Assembly: GCF_027595985.1 (NCBI RefSeq)
Contig: NC_073313.1
Coordinates: forward strand, 79,011,994 to 79,075,993
DNA from: Sorex araneus
Lineage: Eukaryota; Chordata; Mammalia; Eulipotyphla; Soricidae
Direction: 5' to 3'
Length of the DNA stretch: 64,000 nucleotides
Part shown: positions 53,166 through 64,000 of the stretch, in pieces
Layout of the letters: every line of letters begins with the position of its first letter
How positions within the stretch are numbered: position 1 is the first letter of the stretch
The notes under the pieces: generated by a model
What the model saw: only the letters and a program-made list of their open reading frames with translations
What the model was told of the DNA's origin: nothing
Database searches by the model: none
Translations under genes and position numbers: made by a program

Positions 53166-55400
53166 TTATCTTTTCATTATCATGACAAAATATGGGTGTG
53201 TGGATGACAGAAAGGGGGCACCAGTTTTTCCCAGACAATGAACAGGCAAGCAGCCAGTTCTACAAATAGGAAACAAAGTCACTGGTGCCCCTCTGATGCA
53301 GCCAGTGGGTGACTTGTGACAGCTGCTCTTATGGGACATCAAGGTGCTTTTGACTCTTCTCCATGACAGTGCTTGGAACTCAGGCCAAAGATTCAGGTGT
53401 CTCCTTTTACTGTGGAAAACTACTTATCACCCCGATGAGTGGCCTTTAGAACATTCAGTGTTTGCAACATCACTAGCTACTGCCAGAACATTGGCATCAC
53501 ATGGAGAGCAGTTGTTCCTATGACTTTATTTTATTTTGTGGGGATCGGTCACATCCAACGATGCTCAGGGGCTATTCCTGGCTCTGGACTAAGGAACCAT
53601 TCCTGACAGTGCCTGGGGGACCATATGGGATGCAGGGAATCAAACCCAAGTGGGCTGTGTGCAAGGTGAATGTCCTACCCACTGTCCTATCACTCAGGCC
53701 TTTCCAACCCTCTGTTTAAATTAGGAGAGGGTTGGGTCACACTCAGCTATGCTCAGAGGCTACTCTTGGCTTGGTTCACCAGTGCTCAGGGAACCATATA
53801 AAGTTCCAGAAATTCAGTCCAGAGTTATGACCGCATGTAAATGCAGGCATCTTTATCCCTGTAGTACCCATCCTTTTTGGATCCCTTTAAAAGCTGCAGG
53901 GAGAAGTACATTGGTTCCAGGCTGAGTGGGTTCTGGCCCTTGGTTGCTGTCTCCATGACCCCAGGGACTTCTGGCTTTGCTGCTGCTTGCTGTCCCTGGC
54001 ACGTATTTGGTATCTGGATGAATTCCCAATCGGGAAACCTGTATGCCACTCAGTTTGCAAATTCTATTCATAGGGGCCACATTGTTCTCGGGATCTAGCT
54101 CAGGGCCTCACACATGCAAGGCATGTGCTCTGGGCATGAATCTCTCCTCAGTCCTCGGGTTAGATTTTGATAAGGTCAAGCCCCAGCCCTTGGTCTTCGT
54201 GTGTCTGAGTAGGCAGCCTTGCTGCAAATTCCCGCTTTATCCTAAGGCACCCAACATGTTACTGGGGCTAGGTCCTTCCCCACCCTCTGGCTCCGGGGCC
54301 TGCGGACTTTCTCTCCCAGGAGCTCTGTTGATAGCATGTGTCTACAGCTCCTTGCTCACAGTCCTAGCCACTCCTCGCCCAAACTGGTGCCACACTATGT
54401 GCTTCATTTCCCATTCACAGGTGGGGCTTGGTGTCCTCTCCCCATAGGCGTCTTGGTCTCTCAGTGGCGGCTACTTGAATCACTGCACTCTGGTGAGCAA
54501 GGATATGGTCACAGGAACACCAGAGTGGCCAGAGAGACATTACCAGTGTTAAGCACTTACCTTATATGTTGCACACCCTGGTTCAATCCAGGGGTCACGC
54601 CTGAACATAGGGCCAGGAACAGCCCATGAGCACCTCCAGGTGTGGCCCCTAACTCCCACAAAGAATACTGGGAAGGCTGTCAGAGGGGTCTGACAACCAG
54701 AATCCTAACTGGAGTGGCAGCTAGCTTTAGTTTTGAGAGCTGCTTTTGTTTTTTGTTTTGTGTTTGGGTCACACCTTGTGATGCTCAGGGATTACTCCTG
54801 GCTCTGCACTCAGGAATTAACTCCTGACAGTGCTCAGGACACCATACAGTATGCTGGGAATTGAACCTACATCTGCCGTGTGCAAGGCAAGCACCCCACC
54901 CGCTATCCTATCTCGTCCTGAGGGGCAGGTAGCTTGCCTGGAATTGTGCCCAGTCATGGTCCCTCTGCTTCCTCTTAATGGGCTAATTGGTGGCAGGGGT
55001 GCACTGCAATCTCCAAGGGCCCTTTCAGTTCTGAATAATTGCCCCCTGTGGCAGGAGCCAAGAGCCAGTCCATACCAGGAAGCAAATACCCAGAGGTAGA
55101 GTGATGACTCTGTGTTTCCTGGATCTGTCCCCCATTGTACTGTTCTGTGCCATCACCAAATTGGTGGGTTGAAAGGTCACCTGCCCCTCAAAACTAGTCC
55201 AGTGTTTCCAGGGTGTCTTAAGAATCCCTCCATGTTTGGGGATGAGCGGCCTTGACACTCGCTCTATATGTCAGACTTGTATGTGTGTGGTCCAGAGATC
55301 CAATTCAGGGCCTCGGATGTTCGAGTACAGGTAGCACCTGAAACCCTCACAGACCACGGCGCGGGGCGGGGGGTGTTACTGAAGTGCTTACCCACATTTC
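53166..55400. repeat. Intergenic MAP7D3-FHL1, part 1: SINEs
   Basis: Antisense SINEs at about 53,540-53,700 and 54,745-54,915, an older antisense piece at 53,735-53,830 and a sense piece at about 54,530-54,665. The remaining stretches are unrecognised. Confidence 0.65.
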
Positions 55401-55404
55401 TTAT

Positions 55405-55762
55405 TTTTTTATTTTTTTTGGGGGAGTCACACCTGGCGATGCACAGGGGTTACTCCTGGCTCTGCACTCAGAATTACTCCTGGCGGTGCTCAGGGGACCA
55501 TGTGGGATGCTGGGATTCGAACCCGGGTCAGCCGCGTGCAAGGCAAACGCCCTACCCGCTGTGCTATCGCTCCAGCCCCACCTTCCCCCTTTTTTTAACT
55601 TTTTGGGTCACACCTGGCGATGTTCAGGGGTTACTCCTGGCTCTGCATTGGGGAATTATTGTTGACAGTGCTCGGGGGACCACATGAGATGGTGGGGATT
55701 GAACCCTGGTTGGCTGCATGCAAGGCAAACGCCCTTCTCGCTGTACTATCACTTCGGCCCCA
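55405..55762 (-). repeat. Two tandem antisense SINEs
   Basis: Copies at about 55,405-55,579 and 55,590-55,761. The first is near consensus, the second more diverged. Confidence 0.88.
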
Positions 55763-56064
55763 GCTTAATCCCCTTTGAGAGTGGTTTCTCTACCGAAAAT
55801 GGGGTAGCTAAACCTCTCTCTCCCTTCTGAGCTTTCTTTGAGTTTATCAGATAAATACGCATATTCCAAGACTAAGGACTGAGCTCTGAGCTGGTTTTCT
55901 TGTGATGGAACTCAGTGCACCTAAGGGTGCTCACTATTTCCCTTGTCAGAAGCTATAGGCTAGAAGTGTGTCACTACGTAGTTGTGTATGCAAACCTCTT
56001 AAGTTTTTATGCAAACCTCTTTAGTTCTCTCGATCTTGGTTTTCTTTGAGAAATGGGGACCATG

Positions 56065-56275
56065 AATACCCTGCCATAGTGGCAGTTTGGGGTGGCGGGA
56101 GACGGGACTGGGGAGGGTGGGAGGGATGCTGGGTTTACTGGTGGTGGAGAATGGGCACTGGTGAAGGGAAGGGTTCTCGAACTTTGTATGGGGGAAACAT
56201 GAGCACAAAAAACTGTATAAATCTGTAACTGTACCCTCACGGTGATTCACTAATTAAAAATTAAAAAAATTAAAA
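56065..56275 (+). mobile_element. 5'-truncated L1 3' end with perfect TSD
   Basis: 211 bp with TGGTGGTGGAGAATGGGCAC, GTGATTCACTAATTAAAAA and an A-rich tail. Flanked by a perfect 16 bp duplication AGAAATGGGGACCATG at 56,049-56,064 and 56,276-56,291. Same L1 subtype as the insert at 9,723. Confidence 0.92.
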
Positions 56276-56559
56276 AGAAATGGGGACCATGGGCCCACAT
56301 TAGTTCTTTTTTTCTGCATGAGTTCTAAGAATTAGATAAGATTAATCAAAAGGTGCTAACGGTTTTAGATGCCACAGTATTGAAGGATAGCGAAGGCCAG
56401 AGCGCCCCAGTCCTGGCCTGTTTATCCCTTGCAGAAGAAGGGGGGGGGGTGCTGACAATAAACTGAGAATAATGATGGGATTTGACCGGCAGATGGCGTC
56501 CCTGCACCCAGAAGTGGCTGTTTTCTTTGGCAAGGGAATGGAGTCAGAGGGGGTGGGGT

Positions 56560-57325
56560 CACATCCGGGTACTCAGGAGCTATTCCTGGCTATGTGCTCA
56601 GGAGCGCCCCCTGGCGTTCCTCGGAAGTCCATCTGTGGTTATGCTATCTCTGATTCCCAGTGGTACAGATTTGCCTCAACAGAGCTCTTTTGCTCTATGG
56701 TGTGTGTGGGGGGGGGGGGGTGGGGGGGACTGCACTCCAAGGGAGATAGGGAGGCAGTGGGGAAAAGCATAGAGCAAGGAATACTGGGCAGACAAATTCA
56801 TTTTGTTTTCTTGGGGGCCACACCTGGTGTTGCTCAGGGTTTACTCCTGATTGTGCACTGAAGAATTATTCCTGGCACGGCTTGGGGGACCATATGGGAT
56901 GCTGGGAATTGAACTTGGGCAAGGCGAATGCCCTACCTGCAGTACTACGCTCCAGCCACTGGAGGGGGTAGTACAGTTTTGAGGGGGTAGATCATTTTGA
57001 GGGGGAAAGAATAAAACAGGGAATAATGGGCAGAAAACCAATATGCCCTATTGAAGTATTGTGACCATCTGGGACAGACTGGAGTTAGAGTGGGCTCTCC
57101 CTGGGGAGAAGAGCATCTTCAGGGATCCGAGACTTGAGTCAGGGGGAGGTGGGCTTCTTCATTTCCAGCCTCCTTTCCTCTACACCTGTCCCCTTGATGC
57201 AGGAACCCGAGGCCATTCCTGGTGGTGTTCAGGAGACCCTGTGCAGTGTCAGGGATAGAACCGGTGCCATCCACATGCAAGGCAGGCGCCTTAACCCCTG
57301 TGCTATCTCTCCAGCACATTATACC
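56560..57325 (-). repeat. Antisense SINE copies
   Basis: A piece at about 56,560-56,640, a fuller copy at 56,803-56,958 and a diverged copy at about 57,190-57,318 ending CTATCTCTCCAGCAC. A G-run lies at about 56,709-56,727. Confidence 0.65.
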
Positions 57326-57364
57326 CTGTTTTTATTTTTTCCTGTCTTATGTTTTATTTTTTTG

Positions 57365-57542
57365 CTTTAAAATTTGTTTTAATCAAATCACCGTGAGATA
57401 CAGAGTTACAAAGTTGTTCATAACTAGTTTCAGTCATACAATGTTCCAAAACCTGTCCCTTCACCAGTGTACATTTTCCACTACCAATGTCCCCAATTTC
57501 TTTCCTGCCACCACTCCCAGCCTGCCTCTATGGCAGGCAGAC

Positions 57543-57583
<41 letters not shown>

Positions 57584-57850
57584 TTGCTCTCTCTGTCTCT
57601 TTAGGCATGGTGGTTTGTAATACGGGTACTGGAAGTTATCATTTGTCCCTTTACCTCCTTTCACCACTCACTTCTTGTCCAAGTGATCATTTCCAACTCT
57701 CTATCTCTCACTCTGTCCTTTTAGACACTGTGGTTTGCAATACAGGCACTGGAATTTTATCATTTGTCCCGTCCCTTTACCTTCAGTTCTTGTCCAGAGT
57801 GATCCTTTCCAACTATCATTGTCACAATGGTCCCTTCTCTGTCCTAACTG
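57365..57850 (-). mobile_element. Antisense L1 3' end with a (CT)n tract
   Basis: TTAATCAAATCACCGTGAGA, CCTTCACCAGTGTACATTTTCC, CCTGCCTCTATGGCAGGCAG identify the antisense L1 3' UTR. A CT microsatellite lies at 57,546-57,578. TGGTTTGYAATACRGGYACTGG is repeated at about 57,610 and 57,731. Confidence 0.7.
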
Positions 57851-58289
57851 ACCTCCCCCCTCTCTTGTGAAGAGCTTCCAACTGTGGATCCATCCTCCTG
57901 GCCTTTGTTTCTTCTGTCCTCGTCTACCCTGCCATTGGCCGAAATGTACTTGGGGGTTTTGGCAGAGCTGTGGTCTGGTCTCTTGGGAGGCAGTGAGTGC
58001 GGAGGACACCCCTTTATACTGAGGCATCCTGAAACTGTCTCGTTTCAGCCCAAGCGTCAGTGTAAGCTGATCATCTGGAGGCTGGGGCACCCACATCTGA
58101 CTGAGGTCTATGAACCCAAAGAATGCAGCCTCCCCCACAAGCCCACAGAGGTAGACCCCTGGAGGCCAGAGTGGGGGAGCAGCAACTGAGGTCCAGGGGT
58201 TCCAACCAACAAAATAGGGGTGGTGTTTCTTTCAGGCTGTGCTCCTTTCCCTGGGGCAGAGAAAACATTTGCCCCCTTTCTCCTTATTG

Positions 58290-58441
58290 GACCACAACAG
58301 CGGTGTTCATAAGTGACTCCTGGCTCTACACTCAGAATTCCCTCCCGGCGGGCATGGGGGGCCATATAGGATGCTGAGACTCAAACCAGGGTCAGCTGTG
58401 TGCAAGGCAGGCTCCATGTCTTCTGCACTATCTCTCCAGCC
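58290..58441 (-). repeat. Antisense SINE
   Basis: ACAACAGCGGTGTTCATAAG to ACTATCTCTCCAGCCCC. Moderately diverged. Confidence 0.65.
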
Positions 58442-58678
58442 CCAAATTTGCCCCTTTGAAGGGAAAGACTCTTGGGGTCAGGTTTCCTCAATGGAAAGTA
58501 CCGGTTTCCTTGTACTTTCCATCGAGGTCCCAGTGCTGTTGCAGGATGGTGCTTTGGGGGTTTTGTTTCCTTCCTGAATTTTAAGGATTCCAACCATCTG
58601 TGCACCTGAACATCACAAAGTCAATTCCTGAAAGAAGGAGAAAAGTCACTCACGCTGCAGGATCAGCAGTGATCACTT

Positions 58679-58848
58679 TTTTTTTGGGGGGGGGTCAAAC
58701 CCGGCAATGCACAGGGGTTACCTCCTGGTTTGCACTCAGGAATTACTCCTGGCGGTGCTCAGTGGACCATATGGGATTCTGGGAATCGAACCCGGATCAG
58801 CCGCGTGCAAGGCAAACGCCCTACCCGCTGTGCTATTGCCCCAGTCCC
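58679..58848 (-). repeat. Young antisense SINE just beyond the FHL1 3' end
   Basis: Near full-length with a perfect 14 bp target-site duplication AGCAGTGATCACTT at 58,665-58,678 and 58,849-58,862. In FHL1 orientation this is a sense copy located immediately downstream of the poly(A) site. Confidence 0.92.
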
Positions 58849-58899
58849 AGCAGTGATCACTTCTGAGCACGAAAGCCAGCCCGAATGAAAGGCAGGAGG

Positions 58900-60208
58900 C
58901 AGGTTATTTAGATGCTCGTTTATTTCTGTAAGGATACACTGAATCGTTAGATGATAGTAGCTAATGACAAGATGTAGAAATGAGGCGTCGGCTTGGCTAA
59001 CCGCTTCTACAAGAATGTTAATATGACTGCCATTACAGGTGACTCTGATATCATCTTCTTATACTATGTGATATAACAACGTCAATAGAATACAATAAGT
59101 AGGTGATCCTGCATCTCAGAGTAGCACTGCACAGAAAAGGGGCCCGCCGAGTGTGGGGCCTGGGGGCCTCCCCGCATCCCAAGAGATCCGGCTGAGGAAG
59201 GGAGGCTTCCAACACAGGAAGAGGGTACACAAGCTTCTCACTGTGTGGAGTGACAGCTCTGGTGGCTACTGAGTGGGCGCCTCTAGAATGTTCTTCGGGT
59301 TTCCATTTTCTGGGTGCATGTTTTTAACTGCAGGAACACTCCAAGGGGCTAAAATATTTTCATGCAAGTTTTCAAACCCATAAACTATGCTGCTATTAAT
59401 TCAAACAAATGAAGATCGTATTAAGTGAAAGAAAACCAAAAACCAAAAGCGAAGGGACAGCTTGGGTTAGCGATGAAGCTTCCGGAAGTGTTGATTGTGA
59501 CGCTGTTTCTCTGAAACAGGCTCGTTTGCTCAGCTCTGCCTACTCTTTTCAATCACCTGCGTGTTCCTCTTTTGCACGAGGAACGCTCAGAAAACATGCC
59601 ACTTGGGGTGAGGGGTGAGGGAGAGAACGTTAGTAGTACCAGGGGCCAGTCAGAGAGCGCAAACCGGCACCGAGTGTTCAGGTTTCTTTTGCAGGAGGTT
59701 CGGATTAGTTGGGTGAAAGCACGGAAGCACAGAGGAAAGGTCTGGAGAAGGAAGGAAAAACCATGCATCCAGCTAAGTTCTTGCTGCTCACAAGTGGGGT
59801 GAGCACTCGAGTTGGAGCAGCCGCTGCAACTCATTTCATGTCCTGCCGACCTGATGGGGGTAGCCCCGCCACTGAAGCTTCCTGCTTTCGTCTCTATGCA
59901 GTACATGGGGCGCGCTTTTCTGCTCTATGACAAACATGCAGAAGTGTTGATCGAACTAAGCGTTGGCTGAGGAGCTGCAGCTCTGGCGAAAGGGACGTGA
60001 GTGCGGAGCTGCTGTTTTGCTACATCCTAACCGATCGCTGTGTGCCCAGGGAGTGAGCAACGCTGCCACCGGGGAGAAAGGATTGGGGGGGAGCAACTTG
60101 AAGAGGCGAAAGGCCGCCCTTTCCCCACTCGTGGCACAGGGCAGGGGGCGAGAACATGAAAGAACAAGACTCGATTTCCATGTGATGGGACAGGAGCCCC
60201 TGTCCCTT
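58900..60208 (-). other. FHL1: FHL1 3' UTR
   Basis: About 1.3 kb of repeat-free sequence after the FHL1A stop, a length similar to the human transcript. Read on the - strand it ends at AATAAA (58,919-58,924). Confidence 0.75.
58919..58924 (-). terminator. FHL1: FHL1 poly(A) signal
   Basis: TTTATT on the + strand, AATAAA on the - strand, about 1,285 bases after the FHL1A stop codon. Confidence 0.7.

Positions 60209-64000
<3,792 letters not shown>

Overview
This is a mammalian X-linked window, most likely from a shrew and probably the common shrew (Sorex araneus). Two things point there. Dozens of copies of a roughly 160 bp tRNA-related SINE (head GGGGCTGGAGCGATAGCACAG, B box GGTTCGATTCC, A-rich tail after GTGTGACCC) occur in both orientations. 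Two decayed RTE-clade LINE copies encode a reverse transcriptase of the type known from parasitic nematodes; a horizontally transferred element of this kind has been reported from the common shrew. The species is inferred from these repeats.

Layout. Positions 1-30,950 are intergenic: L1 3' ends, SINEs of several ages, the two RTE copies (about 4.4-5.9 kb and 8.7-10.46 kb), an AT-rich block at 13.2-13.7 kb, a 66 bp x 4 tandem array inside an antisense L1 (21.05-21.32 kb), microsatellites, ancient MIRs and stretches of unique sequence. No protein-coding gene was recognised there. A CpG island (about 30.97-32.11 kb) opens MAP7D3 on the + strand. I resolved 18 coding exons between 31,219 and 52,127. 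Splice phases are consistent throughout and give an uninterrupted 931-codon frame. A poly(A) signal lies at 53,142.

After a repeat-rich gap of about 5.7 kb, FHL1 lies tail-to-tail on the - strand (poly(A) signal 58,919-58,924; coding exons from 60,209 past the window end). Five constitutive coding exons (the first cut by the window end) plus the 200 bp alternative exon of the FHL1B/SLIMMER isoform are present. The terminal exon is used in two reading frames: LIM4 in FHL1A, an RBP-J-binding tail in FHL1B and FHL1C. The convergent FHL1/MAP7D3 arrangement matches human Xq26.3.

The two genes have separate jobs: MAP7D3 is a microtubule-associated protein that links to kinesin-1, and FHL1 is a LIM-only scaffold of muscle and nucleus. 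The most notable observations are the nematode-like RTE copies, a SINE whose target-site duplication copied the MAP7D3 exon 4 splice donor, four in-phase donor-like sites in MAP7D3 exon 8, a possible poison or cassette exon at 42,118, and the dual-frame FHL1 terminal exon.
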